A DNA stretch of 64,000 nt, from contig NC_019892.1 in assembly GCF_000242455.2 (NCBI RefSeq), positions 8,318,744 to 8,382,743 on the forward strand. The letters are read 5' to 3'. Source of the DNA: Singulisphaera acidiphila DSM 18658 (GTDB lineage Bacteria > Planctomycetota > Planctomycetia > Isosphaerales > Isosphaeraceae). Below the pieces are notes generated by a model. The model worked only from the letters and a program-made list of their open reading frames with translations, had not been told where the DNA came from and made no database searches. The position numbers were made by a program, and so were the translations under genes. Of the stretch, positions 52,169-61,427 are shown one piece after another; position 1 is the stretch's first letter, and each line of letters opens with the position of its first letter.

Positions 52169-54784
52169 ATGCTTCTACCGATGAACACCGGCCAGCCCAT
52201 ACCGCGAGGTCTGCGTGACGCCCGGTCCCGGGCCGTGTCAGGGCGAAGACGAGGCACTGCGACACCGTTACGGTTCGAGACGCTCGAAACCAGGCGAGTG
52301 CCTAGTTCGTTCGGCGATCAGGGCGGAAGCGAACCGTCGTTTGACGCGCCGAACCAGACCTACGATCAGGCACTGGACCTGGGGGACGTCTGGGCGGCAC
52401 CGGCGGTCTCGAGACAGGGTTCTCTCGGGGCGGGGGAAGCCGGCGCAGGAGACGTCGAGTGGTATTGCTTCGTACTCGATCGCCCTGCCCGGGTAACCTT
52501 GAGGCTCGAAGGTGCGCAACCCGACTCGTCATTCCGTGGCGTCCTCAGCCTATTCAATAACGACTTCGATTTTGTGGACCTCTTGAACCCGCAAGGGCTT
52601 CGCCGGCTGGATTTGGCCGTTGCGGACGGTGGGGATGGGGTCGCCGCGATCGATCGGGTCATCGGCCCAGGCACCTACAATCTGGCCGTCAGTGGCGCGG
52701 GGAATGAGATCTTTAGCCCTCTCGTGGCCCACACGGGGCTTCCCGGCTCTACGGGCGAGTTCAATTTGAGCCTCAGCGCCATTGATGCGGGGCTAGCGCC
52801 TTCGGCTGGGCCCTGGGTCTTGAACAGCAATCCCGCCCCCGGGGCTTTGCTGACCAGTTCCCCGCTCGTGATTCGGATCGAGTTGAGCCGGCCGCTCGAT
52901 CCGGCCACAATCGAACCGGGCCGATCCGTGCAACTGAGATTTAGCTCCGACGGGACGTTCAGCGACGCAGGGGGGCAAATCGTCCCACTGGCCGCCCTGA
53001 ACTTTTCGAGTTCCGCCTGCGAACTCCAATTGGTCCCCGCGTCCCCCCTTACTGTGGGATACTACCGAGTCGTCCTTACCGGCACAGGCGATCCGGAGCA
53101 GTCCGGCCTGACCAGTCTTGATGGGACGCCGCTGGGGAGCGATGATCTGCACCCAATCGGCCGTGATTATTTCTTCACGTTCCAGGTTGGGGGAATCGAA
53201 GGAAACACGAATCTCTCCGGACCTGCCGACGACACCCCGGCCGGGGCCCATGACCTAGGCGAACTCACTTCGTCGGTGCCCGTGCAGGTCAAAGGAGCGA
53301 TCGGCGACGACCCGTTCTATAACCCTGCAAATACCTCCAATCCCGTCGGCCCGCTCGGGCCGTTGCAACCTGGGAATGATGTCGACCTCTACCATTTTCG
53401 CGTGAGCGGACCGGACCAGTATACATTCTTTGCAGACGTCTTTGCCGGCCGAATCGGCTCCCCTCTGGCCCCTGGCTTGCGTCTCTTCCGGTTCAATCCC
53501 GAGACCCAGCAGCTCGATTTACTCAACCTCGCCACATTCATTTACAATATCATTCCCTATACCGACCGAGGCATTCTACCGCAATTGTCCGACGCCACCC
53601 TTTCCGGCGTCCTGGATGCTGGGGACTACTACCTTGCCGTCTCGTCGGGGATCCCTTGGTCGTACGATCCGAGCGTTTCGCGAAGCAACCAAGACGGCTT
53701 GGCCTCCGGCCCGTATGTCCTGAATCTCCTCCTCAGCCCCACCTTCGCGGACACGTCCCCTTATAGCCGAATTCCATTGACCCCGCCCTTCGACCCCTCA
53801 CCAACGGACCCGGATGGCGACGGCGGTGAAAACTACCCACCCTGGGCGGGCGGAGGCGCACCTCCCGGTCACAATCCGCCCCGCTTGCCAACCCCTCCCG
53901 GCACGGGCGGCGGCATCTCGATCCATAACCCTCCACCCTCGGGGAACAACACTCCACCGGTGGGGACAGGGACGGGCACATCAGGCGGTGTGACCTCCTC
54001 CTCGCCTCCATTCCAGAATAAGCCGACGACCGGAATTCCCTCCTCCACGGATCTCTCGGTCTTGGCCTTCCAACCGGTTGGTGGCTTGACTCGAACCGAG
54101 CAGGAACCCGCAACACAACCCGGGCCAACCTTGCCAAAGGCGGTTGCCATCACCTCGGGTTCCGCTTTCTCGAGCCAGAGTTTGACTTGGGCGGCACCAC
54201 CCCTGTTCGGAGTGACTCCCACGCTTTCACCCGAGATCGCAATAGGCAACGTCCCCTCACGTCTCGAGTCGGGGAGCGCAAGTATCACGCCCCCCGCCGT
54301 GTTCAACGGGATCGTGCCTCAATCGCTCGTTCCCTGGGCCCCTGATCCCGACCAGTTCAATTCTCGCCGGACCGTGGTGGCAAGCGGGTTGGGGCAACAG
54401 GCTCTGGGCTTCAGCATGCCGAAGGTTGTGAGCCAACCCTTGGCCGTGGCCACGGCCAAGGAACGGGCCGACGCCCCCGACGGGATGGTGGCCGAGAAGG
54501 CCCCTGTTACCGCGCCAACCCGTGGCGACAATCTTGGGACCGATCCCGAAGCTGCCGAACCGGCCGCCACAATCGCCCAGACTCCGTCTGAGCCCGAAGT
54601 CCAAACCGAGTCGCCGCCACGTCATTGGAAGTTGGGATGGGCCTTGCTGACCATCTCCGGCCTGTCGAGCGTCGCGTACTTCAAATATCGGGAATCGTTC
54701 AGGCCCCGGTGGTTGAGCCGTTCGTCTCTCTGTCGAAATCCTGGCAAACGACCTGGCCTCGACGAACCGAGGGGATCGTCGTGA
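52169..54784 (+). CDS. surface protein with LEPR-like N-terminus, PPC and Ig-like domains
   Basis: 871 residues. Near residue 35 RFETLETRRVPSS resembles the LEPR motif found at the N-terminus of many exported planctomycete proteins. A PPC-like domain (about 70-195) has VEWYCFVLDRPARVTLRLEG; an Ig-like (Big_5-type) stretch follows (NSNPAPGALLTSSPLVIRIE); a second PPC-like region at about 345-520 has NDVDLYHFRVSGPDQYTFFA. A Gly/Pro/Thr-rich linker covers about 540-630. Near the C-terminus LGWALLTISGLSSVAYFKYR is a membrane segment followed by basic residues, so it is likely anchored. ATG 52169; ATG 52181 is a possible alternative. The kinase-TPR gene starts 87 bases after its stop. Confidence 0.75.
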   Translation: MLLPMNTGQPIPRGLRDARSRAVSGRRRGTATPLRFETLETRRVPSSFGDQGGSEPSFDAPNQTYDQALDLGDVWAAPAVSRQGSLGAGEAGAGDVEWYCFVLDRPARVTLRLEGAQPDSSFRGVLSLFNNDFDFVDLLNPQGLRRLDLAVADGGDGVAAIDRVIGPGTYNLAVSGAGNEIFSPLVAHTGLPGSTGEFNLSLSAIDAGLAPSAGPWVLNSNPAPGALLTSSPLVIRIELSRPLDPATIEPGRSVQLRFSSDGTFSDAGGQIVPLAALNFSSSACELQLVPASPLTVGYYRVVLTGTGDPEQSGLTSLDGTPLGSDDLHPIGRDYFFTFQVGGIEGNTNLSGPADDTPAGAHDLGELTSSVPVQVKGAIGDDPFYNPANTSNPVGPLGPLQPGNDVDLYHFRVSGPDQYTFFADVFAGRIGSPLAPGLRLFRFNPETQQLDLLNLATFIYNIIPYTDRGILPQLSDATLSGVLDAGDYYLAVSSGIPWSYDPSVSRSNQDGLASGPYVLNLLLSPTFADTSPYSRIPLTPPFDPSPTDPDGDGGENYPPWAGGGAPPGHNPPRLPTPPGTGGGISIHNPPPSGNNTPPVGTGTGTSGGVTSSSPPFQNKPTTGIPSSTDLSVLAFQPVGGLTRTEQEPATQPGPTLPKAVAITSGSAFSSQSLTWAAPPLFGVTPTLSPEIAIGNVPSRLESGSASITPPAVFNGIVPQSLVPWAPDPDQFNSRRTVVASGLGQQALGFSMPKVVSQPLAVATAKERADAPDGMVAEKAPVTAPTRGDNLGTDPEAAEPAATIAQTPSEPEVQTESPPRHWKLGWALLTISGLSSVAYFKYRESFRPRWLSRSSLCRNPGKRPGLDEPRGSS

Positions 54785-54871
54785 GAGCGCCAAGTGAATA
54801 CGATCGGCCCAACGGCGGCGGCCTCACCCCAGCATTGAAGCCGAGGGGGCTCACCAACGCGTGAAATCGAC

Positions 54872-57838
54872 ATGATCGATTCTTCATCACCCGGGGACAA
54901 CTCCAAGACTTTATGCATCCGAACGCCAGCGGTCGAGCATGCGCGGCTCCACGGTTGGCCACAAGACGACGCACCGGATCAGCCTGCCAATACCGAGCTT
55001 CCCCTCACTCGCGATCAAGGCGATGCGCATCCTGCTGATACGGCGGAATGGGACGCCGCGAATGACATCAAGGCAACCACCCCGATCAGGCCGCATCACA
55101 CACTCCTTGCGCGAAGCAGCCGACCACCGACGAGCGCCGGCGAGCGTCTGGAACTCATCAAGGCGGGGGATGTCCTCTTTGGATTTCGTCTCCGGCATCT
55201 CCTGGGACAAGGGGCCTTCGCGCGAGTCTTCGTGGCGCAGCAGGCCGACCTGGCGGATCGGCCGGTGGTGCTGAAGATTTCGGGGATCGAGGGAATCGAG
55301 CCCCAGACCCTGTCGCGGTTGCAGCACACCCACATCGTGCCAATCTATTCGGTCCACGAGGATCCCAGGAGCGGGCTCCGCGCCGTCTGTATGCCGTACT
55401 TCGGTGGCGCCAATCTCTCGAGCGTCTTGGAACGACTCTGGTCCGGGCAGGAGCAGCCGACCCGGGGCACCCAGTTGGTCGACGCCCTGAAAGCCGTTGG
55501 CTCACCTGCACCAGAAACCTGGGGCGAGCCGCAGGAGAGTCGGCAGCTCTCGCAAGAACGGCTGGCCGAACCCCGGACACCCTTCTCACTGCTGGAGGGT
55601 CTCGGATACATCGAGGCAGTCACCTGGGTCGTGGCCCAGCTTGCCGAGGGCCTTGACCACGCCCATCAACGCGGGATCATCCACCGGGATATCAAACCGT
55701 CCAACATCCTGCTGAGCGCGGAGGGGCAACCGCTCCTTTTGGACTTCAACGTCTCGATCGATGCGACCTCCGACGTCGACCACACTCTGCTGGGCGGTAC
55801 CGTCGCCTACGCCGCTCCGGAGCACCTTCGCGCCCTCTCCCTCTGCACCCTGGATCAATTCCAGGCGGTCGACCGGCGGTCGGATATTTACTCGCTCGGC
55901 ATGGTCCTCGTCGAAGCACTCAGCGGTCAACGCCCCTTCGCACGCGACGGGAGCTACTCAGTCCCCACCTCCCAGCTCGAAGCCATGGTTGCCGACCGAA
56001 GTGAGGGGGTCCCTTCGATCAGGCAGAGCCGACCGGATGCCCCTTGGAGCTTGGAGAGCGTCGTCCGCCGCTGCCTCGAACCCGACCCGGCCAAGCGTTA
56101 TCAGGAGGCAGGCCACCTGGCGGCCGACCTCCGTCAATTCCTCGCAGACCGTCCGTTGACATATGCCCCCGAATTGAGCCGAGTGGAGCGGGTTCGGAAG
56201 TTCTTCCGCCGAAATCCACGGCTGCTCACATTGAGCTCGGCCTCGGCAGTCTCACTGGTTCTTTTTTTGGCAATTGGCTGGGCGTTCGTTGGGGCGCGGA
56301 CCCGTCTGGCCGAAACCAACAGACGCCTGCTGGCCACCCAAGCACGGGAGCGAAAACAAGCCCACGACCTCGGTGTTCTCCAATGTCAGGGCCTCGTCAA
56401 CACGATCCTCGGCGACGAAACTCACCTTCGCCAGGGGATCGCCATCTGTGAACGGACTCTGGCCCTCTACGCCCTCACGGATGGTCGTTCCGCTCAAGAG
56501 CATCCCGATTGGGTCCAGCTCGCCCCGGCCGAGCGTCTCGCGCTTGCGGAAGATCGTCGGGAGTTGCTCCTCCTCTTAGCGGGGGCCAGGGTTCGCCTGG
56601 CCCCGGGTGACCCTCGAGAATTGCGGGCAGCGCTCGCCCTGCTCGACAACGCGGAAGCCATCCCCGGCTTGAAACCGTCCAAGGCACTCTGGCTCGATCG
56701 GGCGAACTATCTCGACCAGCTCGGGAACCACGACCGGGCGAGAACCGCTCAGGGCCTGGCGGATCAGATCAAGCCCGCCTCGAGCCGCGACCACTATCTC
56801 CTGGCAATCTCCCACGCCCGGACGCGGACGGGCAATGGGTATCGAAATGCGGTGACTGAACTCAGCGAGGCCCTCCGTTTGAACCCTCGGCATTACTGGT
56901 CGGTGATGCAACGCGGGATCTGTCACATGGAGCTGGGCGAGCGCATTCAGGCCGTCCGCGACTTCGGGATCGGCACGGGGCTCTGGCCGGAGCATCCCTG
57001 GAGCTACTTCAATCGAGGCCACGTGCTCGACCAAAGCGGGATGAAGGCCGAGGCCATCAACGACTACACGGCCGCGCTGGAGCGAGACCCGCAATTCGTC
57101 GCCGCCCTGACCAACCGGGGCCTTGCACACCTTGAGCTCAGGCAGTGCGCCCCCGCGCTGGCCGATTTCGATGCAGCATTGGCGCTGGCCAAGGGAACCG
57201 CAGTGATCCATGCGGGCCGTGGGATCGCCTTGGAAGCGTTGGGACGCCACACCGAGGCCGACGCCGAATTTCGCGAGGCCTTCGATCGGGCCGCCCCTGG
57301 GCCTGGTCCCGAGCGCACTCGCTTCCTCTGGACTTACGGCTTCGCCGTGGCCGACCGGATTCCCGAGGCCGCGATGGCGGCGTTCGACGAAGTCCTCCGC
57401 CACGAACCTCGCCACCCCCAAGCCCTCTACGGCCGCGCCATGCTGGCAATGCGGGGTGGCCAGCTCGCCTCGGCGCTTGCTGATTTCAATCGCGCCCTCG
57501 AGACCGACCCGAGATTCACGCAAGCCAGGCAGAGTCGGGCGGTGGTCCTGGCCCGGCTCAACGATCCGGAGCGCGCCAACCGCGACGTCGACTGGTGCCT
57601 GGAGCATGACCCCGGCTCCGGCAACTCCGTCTACACGGCCGCCTGTGTCGCCGCCCTGGCCGCGAAAGTGAGCCCTGATCCCCGAATGATCGACAAGGCT
57701 CTCGACCTCTTGAAGCAGGCCTTGGAACTCGGAACCGATCTGTCAGCCGACAACGATCCCGACCTGGCCACAATCAAGCAGGATCCCCGATTCCAAGCGA
57801 TCTTGACCGACACGGCAAGTTCCAAGTCAAAAAAATGA
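54872..57838 (+). CDS. Ser/Thr protein kinase with membrane segment and TPR repeats
   Basis: 988 residues. The kinase domain spans about 105-430: glycine loop LLGQGAFARVFVAQ, ATP lysine in VVLKISGIEG, catalytic loop HQRGIIHRDIKPSNILL, metal motif LLLDFNVS (DFN for DFG, usual in planctomycete kinases) and YAAPEHL. A membrane helix at about 455-470 (SAVSLVLFLAIGWAFVG) separates it from the C-terminal 500 residues, which hold TPR repeats (SYFNRGHVLDQSGMKAEAIN, ALTNRGLAHLELRQCAPALA). The kinase would be cytoplasmic and the TPRs outside, or the reverse; topology is inferred. ATG 54872. Probably expressed with the surface-protein gene just upstream. Confidence 0.93.
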   Translation: MIDSSSPGDNSKTLCIRTPAVEHARLHGWPQDDAPDQPANTELPLTRDQGDAHPADTAEWDAANDIKATTPIRPHHTLLARSSRPPTSAGERLELIKAGDVLFGFRLRHLLGQGAFARVFVAQQADLADRPVVLKISGIEGIEPQTLSRLQHTHIVPIYSVHEDPRSGLRAVCMPYFGGANLSSVLERLWSGQEQPTRGTQLVDALKAVGSPAPETWGEPQESRQLSQERLAEPRTPFSLLEGLGYIEAVTWVVAQLAEGLDHAHQRGIIHRDIKPSNILLSAEGQPLLLDFNVSIDATSDVDHTLLGGTVAYAAPEHLRALSLCTLDQFQAVDRRSDIYSLGMVLVEALSGQRPFARDGSYSVPTSQLEAMVADRSEGVPSIRQSRPDAPWSLESVVRRCLEPDPAKRYQEAGHLAADLRQFLADRPLTYAPELSRVERVRKFFRRNPRLLTLSSASAVSLVLFLAIGWAFVGARTRLAETNRRLLATQARERKQAHDLGVLQCQGLVNTILGDETHLRQGIAICERTLALYALTDGRSAQEHPDWVQLAPAERLALAEDRRELLLLLAGARVRLAPGDPRELRAALALLDNAEAIPGLKPSKALWLDRANYLDQLGNHDRARTAQGLADQIKPASSRDHYLLAISHARTRTGNGYRNAVTELSEALRLNPRHYWSVMQRGICHMELGERIQAVRDFGIGTGLWPEHPWSYFNRGHVLDQSGMKAEAINDYTAALERDPQFVAALTNRGLAHLELRQCAPALADFDAALALAKGTAVIHAGRGIALEALGRHTEADAEFREAFDRAAPGPGPERTRFLWTYGFAVADRIPEAAMAAFDEVLRHEPRHPQALYGRAMLAMRGGQLASALADFNRALETDPRFTQARQSRAVVLARLNDPERANRDVDWCLEHDPGSGNSVYTAACVAALAAKVSPDPRMIDKALDLLKQALELGTDLSADNDPDLATIKQDPRFQAILTDTASSKSKK

Positions 57839-57892
57839 GCATAACGTTTCTGATGAGATCGTTTCCACCCGCTCTCCTCCTCTTTTATGCTC

Positions 57893-57898
57893 TATAAT
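57893..57898 (+). promoter_or_regulatory. TATAAT -10 box upstream of the FHA-GGDEF gene
   Basis: A perfect TATAAT; no good -35 at 16-18 bases. If used, transcription would start near 57905, which favours the GTG at 57993 over the ATG at 57909 as the start of the downstream gene. Confidence 0.4.
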
Positions 57899-57992
57899 TG
57901 CTGGGCGCATGCCCCAGGCTCGTTCGCTCCGTCGTTTGACCAGGAGACGATTGTCCGGCTCAAACGGGCAAACCCGTGGAAAGAGGATCATC

Positions 57993-58895
57993 GTGGCCAC
58001 CGATCATCCCAGCGATAGTCGATTGGTGACGAGGCCCGTGGTTGTGGCACGGCCCACGTCCCCTTCCAACAAGGACGCCTGCCTGATCCAGATCTATCCG
58101 ACCGGCTTGACCATCGGCACGCGCCACCCGTTGAACGAGAAGGATGCCATCCTCGGTCGGGACGACGATTGCGACATCACGGTCCCCGACCCGTCCATCT
58201 CCAGGCGGCACTCGCGTTTAGAATCGACCGGCGGGGGCTATCGGATCACCGACCTCCAGAGCACCAACGGCACATTCGTCAACGACGTACCGGCGAACCG
58301 GACCCCCTTGACCGACGGCGACTACCTCCGCCTGGGCACCTGCCTGTTCCGGTTCCTGGCCGGTGGAAACGTCGAAGCGGAATACCACGAAGAGCTGTAC
58401 CGGATGGCGATCCTCGACGGCCTGACCGGGATGCACAACTCGCGTTACTTGCTCGATCACCTCGAGCGTGAAATCGACCGTTCCACTCGCCACGAACGAC
58501 CGCTTGCGCTGATCCTCATCGATGTGGACCACTTCAAAACGATCAACGACTCCATGGGTCATCTGGCCGGCGACCTGGCCCTGCGCGAGCTTTCGCTCTG
58601 CCTAAGGCCGAATGTTCGCAAATATGATCTCCTGGCCCGCTACGGCGGAGAGGAATTCGCCGCGGTCCTGAGCGAGACCTCCCCGCAAGACGCCATCGCG
58701 ATTGCCGAGAAGCTGCGTCGGGCCGTGGAGAGCCACCCGTTCGAATTCGAGGGCCGTCCCTTCCGGGTCACGATCAGCCTGGGTGTGGCCACGGTGGTCC
58801 GGAATGAGCCACTCGAGCCGGCGGAACTGATCCGACTTGCCGACTTGCAGCTCTACTCCGCCAAACAAGCGGGCCGCAATCGGGTGAGCGCCTGA
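57993..58895 (+). CDS. FHA-GGDEF diguanylate cyclase
   Basis: 300 residues, soluble. An FHA domain at about 30-130 has ILGRDDDCDITVPDPSISRR and TDLQSTNGTFVND, the phosphothreonine-binding loops. The GGDEF domain follows (about 140-300): LILIDVDHFKTINDSMGHLA, active site ARYGGEEFAAVLSE, and an RKYD inhibitory site five residues before GGEEF, so product inhibition by c-di-GMP is likely. The GTG at 57993 has AGAGGA 5-6 bases upstream; ATG 57909 would add 28 basic residues. An FHA-controlled cyclase next to a Ser/Thr kinase gene is a natural pairing, since FHA domains bind phosphothreonine; the link is inference. Confidence 0.9.
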   Translation: MATDHPSDSRLVTRPVVVARPTSPSNKDACLIQIYPTGLTIGTRHPLNEKDAILGRDDDCDITVPDPSISRRHSRLESTGGGYRITDLQSTNGTFVNDVPANRTPLTDGDYLRLGTCLFRFLAGGNVEAEYHEELYRMAILDGLTGMHNSRYLLDHLEREIDRSTRHERPLALILIDVDHFKTINDSMGHLAGDLALRELSLCLRPNVRKYDLLARYGGEEFAAVLSETSPQDAIAIAEKLRRAVESHPFEFEGRPFRVTISLGVATVVRNEPLEPAELIRLADLQLYSAKQAGRNRVSA

Positions 58896-58929
58896 TTCAT
58901 CAAGTCGAAACAGGCATTCAAAAAAGAGT

Positions 58930-60549
58930 TTACGGTCCCGAAACAGCGGGCGCTGGAGGAGGTGTCTTGGGCTCATCCGAGCGATAGAAAACCTCGCACA
59001 ACGAGCCGAGGAGTCGGCCCGCCTTCGCGGTCGCCTCGGTCACTTGCGCGCCCTTCGCGTCGAGAGGAACTTCGTTGAGGAAGAAGGCGAACACGAGAGG
59101 ACGCCCCGTGGTCGTCTCCATGTAGCCCGCCAGCGCCTTGCTCGTCAGGACGGACTGGCCAGTTAGGCCGTTCTCAAGCCAGAAGGTGCCGGTCTTGGCA
59201 CGGGCATGCCCCCGTGCGGGGCTCTCGGCAGAGACGGCCTTGGCCAGGGTGCCATCGCGGCCGAGGACGGGCAAGGCTGCGTCGTAGGCGGGAAAGTCTG
59301 GACGGGCCGCCATGGCGCGAAGTAAGGCGACCGTGGCTCGAGGGGTGACCAGATCGGCCCGATGCCCGCCCGCGCCTCCGCCGAAGGAGATGGTCTCGAT
59401 CGGCACGCCGAGCTTCTTGAGCAGCTCGCCTTCGCGTCGAAGGCCCTCAGCAAGTGTCTTCTCACCGTGATGGGCCGCCAGCAACAGCGGGAGGGTGCTG
59501 GCATGAAGGTTGTGGCTCACCTTGAGGATCACGCGAAGATACTCGCGGAACGGCGGCGAGGTGTACTCAGCCACCTTGGGGAGCTTGGCGACGTCCGTGG
59601 TCGCTGGCAGGTTCTCGGCGTGGTTCTCACCGATCGCGGCGGCGGCAACCTGGACCCCGCGTCCTCGCAAGCGCTCGATGAAGAGCGTGCGGGCAAACGC
59701 GGCCGGCTCCTCAACCTCGTAGATCTTGACCACCGGCTTGTGGCCGGCCGGCAACTGGCCCCGGACCGAGAACTGGCGGGGCCCCACCGAACGAACCGTC
59801 AAGCGAGGCGGTTGGGACGATTCGACCGTCTCCACTTGGAGGTCGGCCGAGGCGAACGCCGTCTCCGGGATCAGCCGGACTTCCGCCGGTTCGCCCGCCG
59901 AGCCGGCCGGGGTGACCACGATGTCGATCACGTTGTCGTTGATCACGGTCGGGCCGACTCGGGACGGCCCACTCCCCGTGCTCGAGGTCGACTCGAAGAA
60001 CCGCTCGTCGACCAGTACGTCGCCAGTGATTGCCTTGATCCCGGCGGCTTGGACCGCACGAGCCAGATGGTCGAGGGCGGCCAGCGGATCGGCGCTGACG
60101 ATCTCGCCGTCGAAGTGACCGCCGGAATAGGTGTGGTCGTTATCGCGAAAGAGGAACTTACCCTCGGGGCCGGTCCGCCCCCCCATGCATGGGTCGCCCC
60201 GGGTCACCAAGATCAGGTCCCCTTGGAGAACCCCATCCTTCACCTCACCACGGCGGACGACCGGGGTCTGGAACCGGAAGTCCGCGCCGAGGTCGCTGAG
60301 GGCCGCCGCCGTGCTGAAGAGCTTGGTGACCGACGCCGGGCAGAACATCTGGTCGGCATTATGTTCGTAGACCGTCTTGCCGGTCGTCCCGTCCACGACC
60401 AGGATGCCCCAGTGCCCCCCCTCGAAGCCCTTCGTCTTGAGCACTTCCTCGACGCGCGGTTCGAGCGGCTCACCCGCCTTGGCTTTCGCTGTTGCCAACC
60501 CGCACCCAAGCCCGAGGATTAACGACCAGCGTAAGAGCCGAGCAGCCAT
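58930..60549 (-). CDS. dacB: D-alanyl-D-alanine carboxypeptidase/endopeptidase (peptidase S13)
   Basis: 539 residues, exported (LLRWSLILGLGCGLATAKAKA). The penicillin-binding triad is complete: SxxK in CPASVTKLFSTAAAL at about 75, SHN in VSHNLHASTLPL at about 355, and KTG in HARAKTGTFWLENGL. It has the long insert between SxxK and SHN typical of PBP4/DacB. The enzyme trims peptidoglycan stem peptides or cross-links. Presence of a PBP in a planctomycete fits their having peptidoglycan. ATG 60549 with GAGGAGCG about 8 bases upstream; the longer frame to 60591 is less likely. Convergent with the FHA-GGDEF gene, 34 bases between stops. Confidence 0.93.
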   Translation of the reverse strand: MAARLLRWSLILGLGCGLATAKAKAGEPLEPRVEEVLKTKGFEGGHWGILVVDGTTGKTVYEHNADQMFCPASVTKLFSTAAALSDLGADFRFQTPVVRRGEVKDGVLQGDLILVTRGDPCMGGRTGPEGKFLFRDNDHTYSGGHFDGEIVSADPLAALDHLARAVQAAGIKAITGDVLVDERFFESTSSTGSGPSRVGPTVINDNVIDIVVTPAGSAGEPAEVRLIPETAFASADLQVETVESSQPPRLTVRSVGPRQFSVRGQLPAGHKPVVKIYEVEEPAAFARTLFIERLRGRGVQVAAAAIGENHAENLPATTDVAKLPKVAEYTSPPFREYLRVILKVSHNLHASTLPLLLAAHHGEKTLAEGLRREGELLKKLGVPIETISFGGGAGGHRADLVTPRATVALLRAMAARPDFPAYDAALPVLGRDGTLAKAVSAESPARGHARAKTGTFWLENGLTGQSVLTSKALAGYMETTTGRPLVFAFFLNEVPLDAKGAQVTEATAKAGRLLGSLCEVFYRSDEPKTPPPAPAVSGP

Positions 60550-60643
60550 CGCGACGCTCCTCAATACGAAGCTGTGGGTCGATTCGCACAAAAAAAGGGA
60601 GCGCGCCGCCTGCCGACACTGACGTCGTCGAACGGGCGATAAC

Positions 60644-61387
60644 CTACTCGGCGGCCCCCTCGAAGTCGATGCTGCCGGTCAGCATCGCTCGCTTGACCTC
60701 TTGAATCGTCTGGGTCACCTTGATGTCACGCGGGCAGGCGCTGGTGCAGTTGAAAACGGTCCGACAGCGCCAGACTCCCTCAGTGTCATTGAGGATGTCC
60801 AGCCGCTCGGCCGCCCCGTGGTCGCGGGAGTCAAAGATGAACCGGTGCGCGTTGACGATCGCGGCGGGCCCGACGTAGTTCTGATCGCCCCAGAACGGCG
60901 GGCACGCGGTGGTGCAACAGGCGCAGAGGATGCACTTGGTCGAGTCGTCAAACCGGGCCCGCTGCTCGGGCGACTGGAGTCGCTCGGTCGTCGGGGCCGG
61001 GTCGTCATTCATCAAGAACGGGAGGACCGATTTGTAGTGGTCGAAAAACGGCTTCATATCCACGATCAAGTCTTTGATGACCGGCAAGCCGAGGATCGGC
61101 TCGACCGTGATCGTGTCGCTTTTCAGGTTCTTGACCAGGATCTTGCAGGCGAGACCGTTCGTCCCGTTGATCCGCATCGCGTCGGATCCGCAGACGCCGT
61201 GGGCGCACGAACGGCGCAAGCCGAGGGTCTCGTCTTGCTCCCATTTGACGTTCTGAAGCACGTCGAGCACGCGGTCCATCGGATCGGCGTCGACCCGGAA
61301 CTCCTCCCAGCGCGGCGGGGCGTCGCTCTCCGGGTTGTACCGCTTGATCTTGACCGTGAGCGAGCGAGACTCTGTGTTGGCGACCAT
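60644..61387 (-). CDS. sdhB: succinate dehydrogenase / fumarate reductase iron-sulfur subunit
   Basis: 247 residues. The [2Fe-2S] cysteines are in LRRSCAHGVCGSDAMRING and LACKILV. The second domain has KCILCACCTTACPPFW and CRTVFNCTSACPRDI, ligands for the [4Fe-4S] and [3Fe-4S] clusters. It passes electrons from SdhA to the membrane anchor at the inner membrane. ATG 61387, 40 bases after the sdhA stop; last gene of the operon. A T7 run lies about 50 bases downstream of its stop on the minus strand after a G+C-rich stretch, perhaps a weak terminator. Confidence 0.96.
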   Translation of the reverse strand: MVANTESRSLTVKIKRYNPESDAPPRWEEFRVDADPMDRVLDVLQNVKWEQDETLGLRRSCAHGVCGSDAMRINGTNGLACKILVKNLKSDTITVEPILGLPVIKDLIVDMKPFFDHYKSVLPFLMNDDPAPTTERLQSPEQRARFDDSTKCILCACCTTACPPFWGDQNYVGPAAIVNAHRFIFDSRDHGAAERLDILNDTEGVWRCRTVFNCTSACPRDIKVTQTIQEVKRAMLTGSIDFEGAAE

Positions 61388-61427
61388 GTTTTTATCCTCT
61401 GATCCGTGTCCGCGAGACCTCGCCCGA

